A stretch of DNA of 64,000 bases, from positions 604,704 through 668,703 of the forward strand of contig JASGHF010000002.1 of the NCBI GenBank assembly GCA_047602465.1, written 5' to 3'. Of this stretch, positions 48,119 to 57,593 are shown piece by piece. The stretch is from JADZAI01 sp047602465 (GTDB lineage Bacteria; Pseudomonadota; Alphaproteobacteria; Micropepsales; Micropepsaceae). Each line of letters begins with the position of its first letter. Within the stretch, counting starts at the first letter, position 1. Both the position numbers and the translations under genes were made by a program. Below the pieces are notes generated by a model. It ran no database searches. It saw only the letters and a program-made list of their open reading frames with translations, and had not been told where the DNA came from.

Positions 48119-49267
48119 ATGACCGCCTTCGGCCGCAAGCTCCGTCCCGATTTCCTGCTCCAGGCCGACGGCATCTTCCTCAACAACGGCTCGTTCGGCT
48201 CGGTCCCCGCGCCCGTCCGCGCGGCCCAGCAGGCCTGGCGCGACACCGTCGAAACCCAGCCCGACATCTTCTTCCGCGAGACGATCTACACCGCCACGAG
48301 AGCCGCCGCCGCCCGCCTCGCGCGCCTCTGCGGCACGTCGGGCGACGCCCTCGTCTTCACCCCCAACGTCACCGAAGCCGTCGCCGTCGTCCTCGCCGCG
48401 ATGGACTTCCACGACGGCGATGAAATCCTTCTCCTCGACGTCGCCTATGCCGCCGTGCGCCGCGCCGTCGATGTCACCTGCCGCCGCACGGGCGCGACCG
48501 TCCGCACCATCCCCACCGGCCTGCAGATGACGCCCGCCGCCGATGCCGAGGGCCTGAAGGCCGGCCTCACACCCCGCACCCGCCTCGTCATCCTCGACCA
48601 CATCGTCTCGCCCACCGCGCAGAGGGTGCCCGTCGAAGACCTCTTGCCCCTGGCCAAGGCGCACGGCGCGCGCGTCTTCATCGACGGCGCCCATGCGCTG
48701 GGACAAGCGATGCTCAACCTCGATGCGCTCGGCGCGGACTGGTACGCGACCAACGCCCATAAATGGCTCTTCACCCCGCGCGGCTCGTGCGTCCTCTATG
48801 CCGGCCCTGAAGTCCGCGCCGTCACGCGCCCCGCCATCGTCAGCCACTATTACGAAGACGCCTACCCGCGGAACTTCGACTATGTCGGCACGCGCGACGT
48901 CACCGCCTATCTCGCCGCCGCCGACGGCGCGGACTATCTCGACAGCCTCGGCTTGGAGAATCTCACCGCCCACCGCGCCGCGCTCATCGCCGCCGCCAAT
49001 GCCGCCCTCGGCAAATTCGGCGCGACCCTCGTCACGCCGCACGCTCCGGCGCTGGCCGCCTGGGCGCTGCCGCAGTCGCGCGAGGCCGATCCCGCCGACG
49101 GCCTCGCCTTGATGAAATCCCTCTGGGACGAGGCGAAAATCCAGACCGCCGCCAACCTCACCCATGGCCGCCTGCTGCTGCGCCTCTCGCTGCACGCTTA
49201 TGTGGATTTCGAGGACATCGCGGCCCTCGCCGCCGCCCTTGATCGGCTGGGCTGGCCCGGCCGATAG
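48119..49267 (+). CDS. class V aminotransferase (isopenicillin-N-epimerase-like)
   Basis: 382 aa fold-type I PLP enzyme. Opening FLNNGSFGSVPAPVRAAQQAWRD is typical of the isopenicillin-N-epimerase-like branch; PLP-contact FIDGAHALGQ and the Schiff-base Lys in TNAHKWLFTPRGSCVLY are clear. Could act as an epimerase, cysteine-desulfurase-like lyase or aminotransferase on a small-molecule amino acid; no beta-lactam genes are nearby. Starts 4 bp after the methyltransferase stop. Confidence 0.88.
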   Translation: MTAFGRKLRPDFLLQADGIFLNNGSFGSVPAPVRAAQQAWRDTVETQPDIFFRETIYTATRAAAARLARLCGTSGDALVFTPNVTEAVAVVLAAMDFHDGDEILLLDVAYAAVRRAVDVTCRRTGATVRTIPTGLQMTPAADAEGLKAGLTPRTRLVILDHIVSPTAQRVPVEDLLPLAKAHGARVFIDGAHALGQAMLNLDALGADWYATNAHKWLFTPRGSCVLYAGPEVRAVTRPAIVSHYYEDAYPRNFDYVGTRDVTAYLAAADGADYLDSLGLENLTAHRAALIAAANAALGKFGATLVTPHAPALAAWALPQSREADPADGLALMKSLWDEAKIQTAANLTHGRLLLRLSLHAYVDFEDIAALAAALDRLGWPGR

Positions 49268-49274
49268 TTCGGCC

Positions 49275-51065
49275 ATGACCACGATCGCCAAGCGCCTCAC
49301 CGGAGCCATCGCCGCCATGAGCATGACCGCGAGCTTCACGGCCGCCGCCCTCGCCGAGCCGAACACCACGGCCCTCGCCATCGGCGGCGGCGACCGCGTC
49401 ACCGGCGCCGCTTTCGGCACCCGCGCCCCGGTTCTCGCCACGCATGGCATGGCCGCGACGGCGCAGCCGCTCGCCAGCCAGATCGCCATCGACATCCTGA
49501 AAGCCGGCGGCACGGCGGTGGACGCCGCCATCGCCGCCAACGCGGCGCTCGGCCTGATGGAGCCGACCGGCTGCGGCATCGGCGGCGATCTCTTCGCCAT
49601 CGTATGGGATCCGAAAACGGGAAAGCTTTACGGCCTCAACGCATCGGGCCGTTCGCCCATGGGCCGCGATCTCGCGGCGCTCACCGCCAATCCGAAAGTG
49701 AAGGACGGCAAGATCCCATCCTTCGGATCGCTCAGCGTGACCGTGCCGGGCGCGGTCGATGGCTGGTTCGAGCTGCACGCGAAATTCGGCAAGCTGCCGA
49801 TGAAAGACCTGCTCGCCCCCGCCATCCGCTATGCGCGCGAAGGTTATCCGGTCACCGAACTCATCGCCTATTACTGGGACCGCAACATGACGCGGCTGGG
49901 TGAGAACTTCGACAAGGGCGACGGCCCCATCGAAGAATTCGCCAACGCCCGCGCCACCTATCTCATCGACGGCCACGCCCCGCGCCAGGGCGAGATCTTC
50001 AGGAACCCCGATCTCGCCGACACCTACGAGAAGATCGCCGAGGGCGGCCGCGACGCCTACTACAAGGGCGAGATCGCCCGCACGATCGACGCTTACATGA
50101 AGCGCATCGGCGGCGACCTGCGCTACGAAGACTTCGCCGCGCATAGATCGGAATGGGTAGAGCCGGCCGGAGTCAATTATCGCGGCGTCGATGTCTACGG
50201 CCTGCCGCCCAACAGCCAGGGCCTCGCGACGCTCCAGATCCTCAACATTCTGGAAGGCTTCGATATGAAAGCCTTCGGCGCGGGCAGCGCCGACAGCCTC
50301 ACCGCCATGGTGGAAGCCAAGCGTCTCGCGTTTGAAGATGTCGCCCGTTACTACGCCGACCCCGCCTTCTCGAAAATCCCGCAAGCCTGGCTGCTGTCGA
50401 AGGACTACGCCGCCGAACGCCGCGCGCTGATCGACCTGAAGCACGCGATGACCGATCTGAAGCCCGGCGTCGCGCCGCTCTCATCCGACACCACCTATTT
50501 CACCGTCGCCGACAAGGACGGGATGATGATCTCCATCATCCAGTCCAACTATCGCGGCATGGGGTCGGGCCTCGTCGCCGACAGGCTCGGCTTCATGTTC
50601 CAGGACCGGGGCGAACTCTTCAATCTCGATCCCGCGCATCCCAATGCCTATGCGCCGGGCAAGCGCCCCTTCCAGACCATCATCCCCGGCTTCGCGATGA
50701 AGGACGGCAAGCCCTGGCTCTCCTTCGGCGTCATGGGCGGCGATATGCAGCCGCAGGGCCAGGCGCAGATCATCGTCAACATGGTCGACTACGCCATGAA
50801 CGTGCAGGAAGCGGGCGACGCCGCCCGCTGGCGCCATGACGGCGGCTCGCAGCCGACGGGCGAGAAGCCCGACATGCTGGGAAAGCTGGAACTGGAGAGC
50901 GGCATCGGCGCGGAAGTCCGCGCGGAGATGGAAAAGCGCGGCTATGTGCTTCAGCCCGGCTCCGGCGGGTTCGGCGGCTATCAGGCGATCCTGCGCGATC
51001 CCGTCACCGGCGTTTACTGGGGCGCGTCGGAAAGCCGGAAAGACGGCGCCGCAATCGGGTATTGA
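49275..51065 (+). CDS. ggt: gamma-glutamyltransferase
   Basis: 596 aa autoprocessing Ntn hydrolase. Signal peptide (LTGAIAAMSMTASFTAAALA), then HGMAATAQPLASQIAIDILKAGGTAVDAAIAANAALGLMEP and GCGIGGDLFAIV (typical large-subunit blocks). Cleavage is expected before Thr406 in LSSDTTYFTVAD, giving the N-terminal nucleophile; QSNYRGMGSGLV and PGKRPFQTIIPG follow in the small subunit. Periplasmic; cleaves or transfers gamma-glutamyl groups from glutathione and similar amides. ATG at 49275, 7 nt after the aminotransferase stop. Confidence 0.93.
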   Translation: MTTIAKRLTGAIAAMSMTASFTAAALAEPNTTALAIGGGDRVTGAAFGTRAPVLATHGMAATAQPLASQIAIDILKAGGTAVDAAIAANAALGLMEPTGCGIGGDLFAIVWDPKTGKLYGLNASGRSPMGRDLAALTANPKVKDGKIPSFGSLSVTVPGAVDGWFELHAKFGKLPMKDLLAPAIRYAREGYPVTELIAYYWDRNMTRLGENFDKGDGPIEEFANARATYLIDGHAPRQGEIFRNPDLADTYEKIAEGGRDAYYKGEIARTIDAYMKRIGGDLRYEDFAAHRSEWVEPAGVNYRGVDVYGLPPNSQGLATLQILNILEGFDMKAFGAGSADSLTAMVEAKRLAFEDVARYYADPAFSKIPQAWLLSKDYAAERRALIDLKHAMTDLKPGVAPLSSDTTYFTVADKDGMMISIIQSNYRGMGSGLVADRLGFMFQDRGELFNLDPAHPNAYAPGKRPFQTIIPGFAMKDGKPWLSFGVMGGDMQPQGQAQIIVNMVDYAMNVQEAGDAARWRHDGGSQPTGEKPDMLGKLELESGIGAEVRAEMEKRGYVLQPGSGGFGGYQAILRDPVTGVYWGASESRKDGAAIGY

Positions 51066-51071
51066 GGGGCC

Positions 51072-51641
51072 ATGAGCACCGAATCGACCAAGCCGCCATC
51101 GATCAGACCGCCCGCGAAGGGCATGCAGAGCCTTCAGGGCGCGGTCGAGCGCATCATCCTCTACAGCCGCTTCATCCTCGTCATTTTCTATATCGGCCTC
51201 GCCGTCGCCCTCGCCGGGTTCGCGGTCAACTTCGTCATCAAGCTGGCCGAAGTCCTGCCCGCCACGCCGGCCATGGACGAAACCGGCATCCTGATGGCCA
51301 TGCTGGTCCTCATCGACAAGGCGCTGGTCGCCAGCCTCATCGTCATGGTGATGCTCTCGTCCTACGAGAATTTCGTCGGCCGCTTCGATGACGGCATCCG
51401 CGACGACAGCCCCACCTGGCTCGGCCGTCTCGATCCCGGCAGCCTGAAGATCAAGGTCGCCGCGACCATCATCGCGATCTCCTCGATCAACCTGCTGCAG
51501 AGCTTCCTGACCGCGCCGCAGCAATCGGACCGCGACCTCATGTGGAAGGCCATCATCCATGGCGTCTTCCTGTTCTCCGCGCTCTGCCTCGCTTTGCTCG
51601 ACCGGATCACGAACCAGAAATCGAAGGCCTTTTCGGCCTGA
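51072..51641 (+). CDS. UPF0114 (YqhA/TIGR00645) membrane protein
   Basis: 189 aa. The signature VERIILYSRFILVIFYIGLAVAL starts the first of four hydrophobic segments, with MLSSYENFVGRFD and STWLGRLDPGSLKIKVAATIIAISSINLL-type blocks after. Family of unknown function. Six nt after ggt, so probably in the same transcript. Confidence 0.88.
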   Translation: MSTESTKPPSIRPPAKGMQSLQGAVERIILYSRFILVIFYIGLAVALAGFAVNFVIKLAEVLPATPAMDETGILMAMLVLIDKALVASLIVMVMLSSYENFVGRFDDGIRDDSPTWLGRLDPGSLKIKVAATIIAISSINLLQSFLTAPQQSDRDLMWKAIIHGVFLFSALCLALLDRITNQKSKAFSA

Positions 51642-51671
51642 TCCAACTGGACGTGGCGCGCGCAGTGTTTA

Positions 51672-51690
51672 ATCTAGACATCGTCTAGAT
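51672..51690. promoter_or_regulatory. palindromic operator-like site before the penicillin-acylase gene
   Basis: Perfect inverted repeat ATCTAGAC-ATC-GTCTAGAT, AT-rich, 30 bp before the GTG start of the acylase gene, where a promoter or a repressor (TetR- or MarR-like) site would be expected. The arms are too short and lack a T-tract, so it is not a terminator. Confidence 0.55.
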
Positions 51691-51719
51691 ATCTGAACGC
51701 TGCCTTACAGGGTCCGTCC

Positions 51720-53999
51720 GTGATCAAATCCTTCGCCATGCGTGCCCTCGCCGTCGCCGCCGCACTGCTCACCGGCTCCTGCGCCGCGCTGTTCCCGCGC
51801 GAGGTGACGACCGCCGACCGTCTCGCCGTCTTCCCGACCCGGAACCTGCCGCTCGACGCCCCGCTCACCATCCGCTGGAACGCCTATCAGGTGCCCTATG
51901 TCGAGGCATCGACCGACCACGATCTCGGCTTCGCGCTCGGCCTCGTTCACGGCCATCTCCGCCTCGGCCAGATCGCGCTCGCCAAGCGCCTGTCGGAAGG
52001 CCGCCTCTCCGAACTCGCCGGCCCCTATATGGCGCCGGAGATCGACAAGGCGCTGCGGACGCTCGATTTCCGTCACGCCGGCCCCGCCATCGTCGCCTCC
52101 ATGCCGCCGGAGACGCGCGCCTATCTCCAGGCCTTCGTCGACGGGCTGAATTTCTACCAGCGTCAGGCGCGCGACCTGCCGCCGGAATACGCGCTGCTCG
52201 GCATGCGGCGTGAAGACTTCACGATGGAAGACATCATCGCCATCGGCCACATCGCCGGCATCGACATCAACTGGTTCACGCTGATCGGCCTGATGCGCGA
52301 CCGCGACCGTCCCGACTACGCGCAGATCCTCGCGCGCACGCTGGAAGCCGGCGCCGGTCCGACCGTCAGCTTCGACGCGACGAAAACCTCGGCCTTCTAC
52401 GATCTCCTCGCCGGCTCCATCCGCTCAGGCAGCAATTCCTTCGCGATCTCAGGCGACAAATCCGCCAGCGGCGCGCCGATGATCGCCAACGATCCCCATC
52501 TCGGCTTCCAGCTCCCCAATCTCTGGGTGATGGCCGGCATTTCATCGCCGTCCTATCGCGGCGTCGGCATGATGATCCCCGGCACGCCGTTCCTCGCCTT
52601 CGGCCGCACGCCCGATATCGCCTGGGGCGGCACCAACATGCGCGCCGCACACACCGATTTCTACGACGTGTCGAAGCTCGCGCCGGAAAAGATCGTCTCG
52701 ACGCCCAAGCGTCTGACCAAGCGCCTGTGGTTCGGCGAAACCGTCAACACGCGCTGGGCCGAAGGCATCGGCCCCATCCTGTCGGACACGATGGTGATGG
52801 AAGGCGCGACGCGCCCCGGCGAGGTCGTCGCCGTGCGCTGGATCGGCCATCTGCCGACCGACGAGATCACCGCCATCCTCCGCGCCTCGCAGGCCAAGAC
52901 GCCGCAGGATTTCCGCGCCGCGCTGAAGACCTTCGCGCTGCCGGCGCAGAACCTCGTCTATGCCGACAGGACCGGCAATATCGCGCAGGTGACCGCGACC
53001 ATGCTGCCGCGCCGCGGCTTCGACCAGCTTCCGGCCTCCATCGTGCTTGACGGCGCCGACCCCGCCATGGCGTGGAGCGACATCCGCGACCCGACCGAAC
53101 TGCCCTGGGCGCTGAACCCGGCGGAAGGCTTCATCGCCAGCGCCAACAACAAGCCATATGACGCCGAACCCAACGTGCCGGTCGGCTTCTTCTTCTCGGC
53201 CGACGAGCGCATCCGCCGCATCCACCAGATGCTCGGGCAGGACGACAAGATCACGCTGGACGAGCTGAAGGCGATGCAGCAGGACACCGTCTCGCTGTTC
53301 GTGCGCGAGATGATGCCGGGCCTCCGCGCCGCGTTCGAGGCCAACCCCGAAGCCCGCGCCGTCGATCCCGCCTTCGCCGACCGCCTGCTCGCCTTCGACG
53401 GCGACTACAAGGTCGACAGCATCGGCGCTCCCGCTTTCGAGACCTTCCTCTACCATTTCGCGCCGCGCGTTTACGGCGTCGCCTCGGCCGATCTCATTCC
53501 CTCCTGGCTCGGCAACTGGAACGGCTTCGGCAAGGCCTTCCTGAAAGACTTCGCCGCGCTGTCGCCGGAGAAGCAGAAGGAAGCGCTGGTCGGCGCCATG
53601 GCGCCCGCCGCCGCCGACGCCGCGCCCTTCGCGACATGGGGCGACATGCACCGTCTCCAGGTCAGCCACGCCCTCGGCATGATCCCGCTCATCGGCACGC
53701 GCTTCGATTACATGAACGTGCCGACCGCCGGCTCGCGCGAGACGGTCCACAAGGCCGCCCACGGTTTCCAGAACGCGCTGCACACCTCGCGCTATGGCAG
53801 CCAGGCGCGCCAGCTCTCCGACATGGCCGACCCGGACGCCAACTATTTCGTCCTCATGGGCGGCAATGACGGCTGGATCGGCAGCGCCAATTTCCTCGAC
53901 CAGGTCGATCTGTGGCAGCGCGGCGACTACATCCGCATGCCGCTCCGGCCCGAGACGATCGCCGCCGAATATCCGACCGTGATGACGCTGGAGCGCTGA
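51720..53999 (+). CDS. penicillin acylase family (Ntn-hydrolase) lipoprotein
   Basis: 759 aa from a GTG at 51720. N-terminal signal MRALAVAAALLTGSC with a probable lipidated Cys near residue 20. Ntn-hydrolase core: SVSFDATKTSAFYD linker-like region, then the autoprocessing site with Ser238 in RSGSNSFAISGDKSASG, and IANDPHLGFQLPNLW, the substrate-pocket block. The family includes penicillin G acylase and AHL acylases such as PvdQ, all cutting an acyl-amide bond in the periplasm. Lipoprotein anchoring is less common. Four bp before the GH3 gene. Confidence 0.88.
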   Translation: MIKSFAMRALAVAAALLTGSCAALFPREVTTADRLAVFPTRNLPLDAPLTIRWNAYQVPYVEASTDHDLGFALGLVHGHLRLGQIALAKRLSEGRLSELAGPYMAPEIDKALRTLDFRHAGPAIVASMPPETRAYLQAFVDGLNFYQRQARDLPPEYALLGMRREDFTMEDIIAIGHIAGIDINWFTLIGLMRDRDRPDYAQILARTLEAGAGPTVSFDATKTSAFYDLLAGSIRSGSNSFAISGDKSASGAPMIANDPHLGFQLPNLWVMAGISSPSYRGVGMMIPGTPFLAFGRTPDIAWGGTNMRAAHTDFYDVSKLAPEKIVSTPKRLTKRLWFGETVNTRWAEGIGPILSDTMVMEGATRPGEVVAVRWIGHLPTDEITAILRASQAKTPQDFRAALKTFALPAQNLVYADRTGNIAQVTATMLPRRGFDQLPASIVLDGADPAMAWSDIRDPTELPWALNPAEGFIASANNKPYDAEPNVPVGFFFSADERIRRIHQMLGQDDKITLDELKAMQQDTVSLFVREMMPGLRAAFEANPEARAVDPAFADRLLAFDGDYKVDSIGAPAFETFLYHFAPRVYGVASADLIPSWLGNWNGFGKAFLKDFAALSPEKQKEALVGAMAPAAADAAPFATWGDMHRLQVSHALGMIPLIGTRFDYMNVPTAGSRETVHKAAHGFQNALHTSRYGSQARQLSDMADPDANYFVLMGGNDGWIGSANFLDQVDLWQRGDYIRMPLRPETIAAEYPTVMTLER

Positions 54000-54003
54000 A
54001 CCC

Positions 54004-55539
54004 ATGCGCCTCGACGCGACACCGATCGCCCGCCTGCTGCTCAAGCGCCGTCACCGGCGCCTGATGCAGGCGGACGCCGTCGCCGACCAGCGCCGGCAGC
54101 TCGCAAAACTCGTGAAGACCGCCGCAGCGACACGCTTCGGCCGCGACCACGACTTCACCGCGATCAGAACGGTCGAGGATTTCCAGCGCGCCGTTCCGCT
54201 CCGCAACTATGAACAGATGTGGACCGGCTACTGGAAAGACCCGTTCCCCATTCTCGACAACATCACATGGCCCGGCCGCGTGCCCTTTTTCGCCGTGTCC
54301 AGCGGCACCACCTCCGGCGCCAGCAAATACATTCCCATCACGCGGGCGATGCGCCGCTCCAACGTGAACGCGGCGATGAATGTGCTGGCGCTTCACGCGG
54401 CCGCGAAGCCGGAAAGCCGCTTTTTCGCCGGCCCCTCCTTCATGCTCGGCGGCTCGACGGAACTGGTGAAAGAGGCTGACGGCGTCTGGTCCGGCGATCT
54501 CTCGGCCATCGCGGCCATGACCCTGCCCCGCTGGGCGCAGGCCTTCGCCTTTCCGCCGAACGATCTGGCGCTTCTCACCAACTGGGACGAGAAGCTCGCC
54601 CGCACCGCCGAGGCCTCGCTCGACAAGCACATTCACATCCTCACCGGCACGCCCTCCTGGGTTCTGATCCTGCTGGAGCGCGTGGCGGCGCTGCGCAAGG
54701 CGCGCGGTGACACGGCGCTGCCCTATCCGGAACTCGATCTTTTCATCCATGGCGGCATCAATTTCGCGCCTTATCGCGAGCGTATCACCGCGTTTTTCGC
54801 CGGCCGCGACGTCGATTTCCGCGAGGTCTACCCGGCCTCAGAGGGCTTCATCGCCTTCGCCGACCGCGGCCCGGGTGAAGGCCTCCGCCTCAACACCAAT
54901 GGCGGCCTTTTCTTCGAGTTCATCCCCGTCGAGGAACTCGGCGCCCCAAACCCCACAAGGCACTGGGCCGGAACCATCCAGCCGGACATCAATTACGCCG
55001 TCGCGCTCACCACCTGCTCCGGCGTCTTCGCCTATCTCATCGGCGACACGGTCCGTTTCGTGGACACAACGACCCCGCGCCTCCTCATCACCGGCCGCAC
55101 CTCCTGGATGCTGTCGGCCTTCGGCGAGCATCTGATCGGCGAGGAAATCGACAAGGCGGTTCTCGAGGCCGCCGCCGTCATCGGCAACGCCGTCACCGAC
55201 TACAGCGTCGGCCCGGTCTATCCGGATGACACCACGCCGCTCGGTCATCACGTCTTCGTCGTGGAGTTCGCATCACCAACCGACACGTCGGCCCGCGCCC
55301 AGTTCACCACCACACTCGACACGGCGCTCCAGCGCATGAACGACGACTATCGCGCCCATCGCGGCGGCGGGCACGGCATGGCCGACCCGCGCATCGAGCC
55401 GATGCCGGCCGGCGGGTTCGCCGCCTGGATGGCGGCGCGCGGCCGCGCCGGCGGCCAGAACAAGGTTCCGCGCGTTATCTCCGATGCGGCGCTGCTCCAG
55501 AACCTCCGCGATTTCGCCGGCAGTTCTGCGATCGTCTAG
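54004..55539 (+). CDS. GH3-family acyl-acid-amido synthetase
   Basis: 511 aa adenylate-forming enzyme of the GH3 superfamily: P-loop-like SSGTTSGASKYIPIT, FIHGGINFAPY, EVYPASEGFIAFAD (adenine/carboxylate site), CSGVFAYLIGDTVRFV and GRTSWMLSAFGEHLIGEEIDKAV. Plant GH3 enzymes join amino acids to carboxylic acids such as auxin, jasmonate or benzoates through an acyl-AMP; bacterial members are little studied. No signal peptide, so cytoplasmic. It sits between an acylase (4 bp upstream) and an AbgT transporter (75 bp downstream), suggesting acyl-amino-acid turnover. Confidence 0.88.
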   Translation: MRLDATPIARLLLKRRHRRLMQADAVADQRRQLAKLVKTAAATRFGRDHDFTAIRTVEDFQRAVPLRNYEQMWTGYWKDPFPILDNITWPGRVPFFAVSSGTTSGASKYIPITRAMRRSNVNAAMNVLALHAAAKPESRFFAGPSFMLGGSTELVKEADGVWSGDLSAIAAMTLPRWAQAFAFPPNDLALLTNWDEKLARTAEASLDKHIHILTGTPSWVLILLERVAALRKARGDTALPYPELDLFIHGGINFAPYRERITAFFAGRDVDFREVYPASEGFIAFADRGPGEGLRLNTNGGLFFEFIPVEELGAPNPTRHWAGTIQPDINYAVALTTCSGVFAYLIGDTVRFVDTTTPRLLITGRTSWMLSAFGEHLIGEEIDKAVLEAAAVIGNAVTDYSVGPVYPDDTTPLGHHVFVVEFASPTDTSARAQFTTTLDTALQRMNDDYRAHRGGGHGMADPRIEPMPAGGFAAWMAARGRAGGQNKVPRVISDAALLQNLRDFAGSSAIV

Positions 55540-55614
55540 GGCGTCCATCGCTCCGTCACTGATATCTGGACCCGTGGCCCTGCTGCCGTCACATTGGCCG
55601 CTCCTGGGGGTGAC

Positions 55615-57159
55615 ATGACCGACATCACGACGACCGAAAAGCCCGGCCGCCTGCGACGGATGCTCGACGCCATCGAACGGGCGGGCAACAAGCTGCCCGA
55701 TCCCGTCACGCTCTTCATCATCTCCATCGGCCTGCTGATGGTGATTTCGGCCCTTCTGGCCGCCTCCGGCGTCGGCGCCGTCAACCCGGCCGACGGCAAG
55801 CCGGTCGCCGCAGTCAGCCTCCTTCACCCCGATCAGATCCGCCGCCTCTTCACCGAGCTGCCGCAGATCTTCACCAGCTTCCCGCCCCTCGGCGTCGTGC
55901 TCATCATGATGATCGGCGTTGGCGTTGCGGAGCGCGCCGGCCTCTTCTCAGCCGCGCTTTCCGGCCTTGTGAAGGCCGTCCCCAAGCCGCTGCTCACCCT
56001 CACCATCGTCTTCGCCGGTTGCCAGGCATCGATCGCCTCCGACGCCGGTTATGTCGTGCTGATCCCGCTCTCCGCCGCCGTCTTCGCCGCGTCCGGGCGC
56101 AACCCGATCGCCGGTCTCTCCGCATCTTTCTGCGGCGTTGCAGGCGGCTTCACCGCGAACCTTTCCGTCACCACGCTGGATGGCCTGCTGTCGGGCCTCA
56201 CACAGGCCGGCGCACGCCTCATCGATCCGGCCTATGAGGTCGCGATCACCTCCAACTGGTTCATCATGGCTGCGCTGGTGCCGGTCATCTCACTCGTCGG
56301 CACATTCGTCTGCGAACGCATCGTCGAGCCGCGCCTCAATGCCGGCCCCGCATGGGTCAATCCGGCGCAGACCGCCGAAGATGACACCCGCGCCGCCCGC
56401 GAACGCCGTGGCCTTCGTTGGGCGGGCAGCACGCTCCTCGTCTATGCCGGCTTCATCGCCTTCCTCGCCTGGGCGCCGGGACATCCCCTGCGCGATCCGC
56501 AGGACGGTGATTTCGACCCGCTGCTGCGCGGCCTCATCGGCGTCCTTTTCCTGATGTTCCTGCTCATGGGCATCGCCTATGGCGTCGCCGCCGGCACGAT
56601 CCGTTCAGACCGCGATGCGGTGAAGATGGCGTCCCAGGGCGTCGCCGAGATGGGCTCCTATCTCGTGCTGGCCTTCTTCGCGTCCGTGTTCGTCGCGCTT
56701 TTCACATGGTCGAATCTCGGCGCGCTGATGGCGATCAGCGGCGCGGAATTCCTGAAATCGATCGGCGCCGGCGGCCTGCCCATTCTCATCATGGTGATCC
56801 TCATCGCCATGGGCACCGATCTGCTGATCGGCAGCGCCTCCGCCAAATGGGCGATTCTCGCGCCGGTGCTGGTGCCGATGCTCATGCTGGTCGGGATCAG
56901 CCCGGAGGCGACGCAAGCCGCCTACCGCCTCGGCGATTCCACCACCAACATGATCACGCCGTTCATGACCTACTTCCCGCTGATCCTGATTCTGGCGCAG
57001 CGCTACCGCCCCGATTTCGGCATCGGCTCGATGATCGCGCTCATGCTGCCCTACACGGTCTCCGTGTTCCTCGCCTCAACCACCCTCTTCGTCATCTGGT
57101 ATGGCTTCGACCTGCCGCTCGGCCCGGGCGTTTCAAGCACCTACACGGTCGGCCGCTAG
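55615..57159 (+). CDS. AbgT-family transporter (aminobenzoyl-glutamate type)
   Basis: 514 aa with about 11 hydrophobic segments. Family marks: AIERAGNKLPDPVTLFII near the N-terminus, GVGVAERAGLFSAAL, the hairpin region CQASIASDAGYVVLIPLSA, MGTDLLIGSASAKWAILAPVLVPM and YRLGDSTTNMITPFMTYFPLI. AbgT of E. coli imports p-aminobenzoyl-glutamate; MtrF-like members export sulfonamides. ATG at 55615 follows GGGGGTG. Confidence 0.93.
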   Translation: MTDITTTEKPGRLRRMLDAIERAGNKLPDPVTLFIISIGLLMVISALLAASGVGAVNPADGKPVAAVSLLHPDQIRRLFTELPQIFTSFPPLGVVLIMMIGVGVAERAGLFSAALSGLVKAVPKPLLTLTIVFAGCQASIASDAGYVVLIPLSAAVFAASGRNPIAGLSASFCGVAGGFTANLSVTTLDGLLSGLTQAGARLIDPAYEVAITSNWFIMAALVPVISLVGTFVCERIVEPRLNAGPAWVNPAQTAEDDTRAARERRGLRWAGSTLLVYAGFIAFLAWAPGHPLRDPQDGDFDPLLRGLIGVLFLMFLLMGIAYGVAAGTIRSDRDAVKMASQGVAEMGSYLVLAFFASVFVALFTWSNLGALMAISGAEFLKSIGAGGLPILIMVILIAMGTDLLIGSASAKWAILAPVLVPMLMLVGISPEATQAAYRLGDSTTNMITPFMTYFPLILILAQRYRPDFGIGSMIALMLPYTVSVFLASTTLFVIWYGFDLPLGPGVSSTYTVGR

Positions 57160-57161
57160 CC

Positions 57162-57581
57162 ATGCCCGCGAAAGCGATCACGCCGAAGCTTCTCTCAGGC
57201 GGCAACCCGCAAATTCCCAAGGGATATGGCGATGCGCCGGTGCAGGCCTATATCGCCGCCATGCCGGGCTGGAAGCGAGAGGTTGGTGAACGGCTGGACG
57301 CGATCATCACCCGTGCCGTACCCAAAGTTGAGAAGGCGGTGAAATGGAATTCGCCGCTCTACGGCCTGAAGGACGAGGGCTGGTTTCTCGGCGTCCACTG
57401 CATGACGCGCTATGTGAAGCTCGCCTTTTTCCGTGGTGCAGAGCTGAAGCCGATGCCGCCTGTCGAATCGAAACAGGCGCATGTGCGCTACTTCCACATC
57501 CATGAGGGCGACACGATCGACGCGAAGCAGCTGACCGCCTGGGTCAAACAGGCGAGCAAGCTGCCGGGTGAGAAACTGTGA
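57162..57581 (+). CDS. DUF1801 domain protein
   Basis: 139 aa. The block IITRAVPKVEKAVKWNSPLYGLKDEGWFLGVHCMTRYVKLAFFRGAEL is the YdhG/YjbR-like DUF1801 fold, related to frataxin-like iron-chaperone folds; function unknown. Begins 2 bp after the AbgT stop. Confidence 0.85.
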   Translation: MPAKAITPKLLSGGNPQIPKGYGDAPVQAYIAAMPGWKREVGERLDAIITRAVPKVEKAVKWNSPLYGLKDEGWFLGVHCMTRYVKLAFFRGAELKPMPPVESKQAHVRYFHIHEGDTIDAKQLTAWVKQASKLPGEKL

Positions 57582-57593
57582 TGGAGGAACGCA

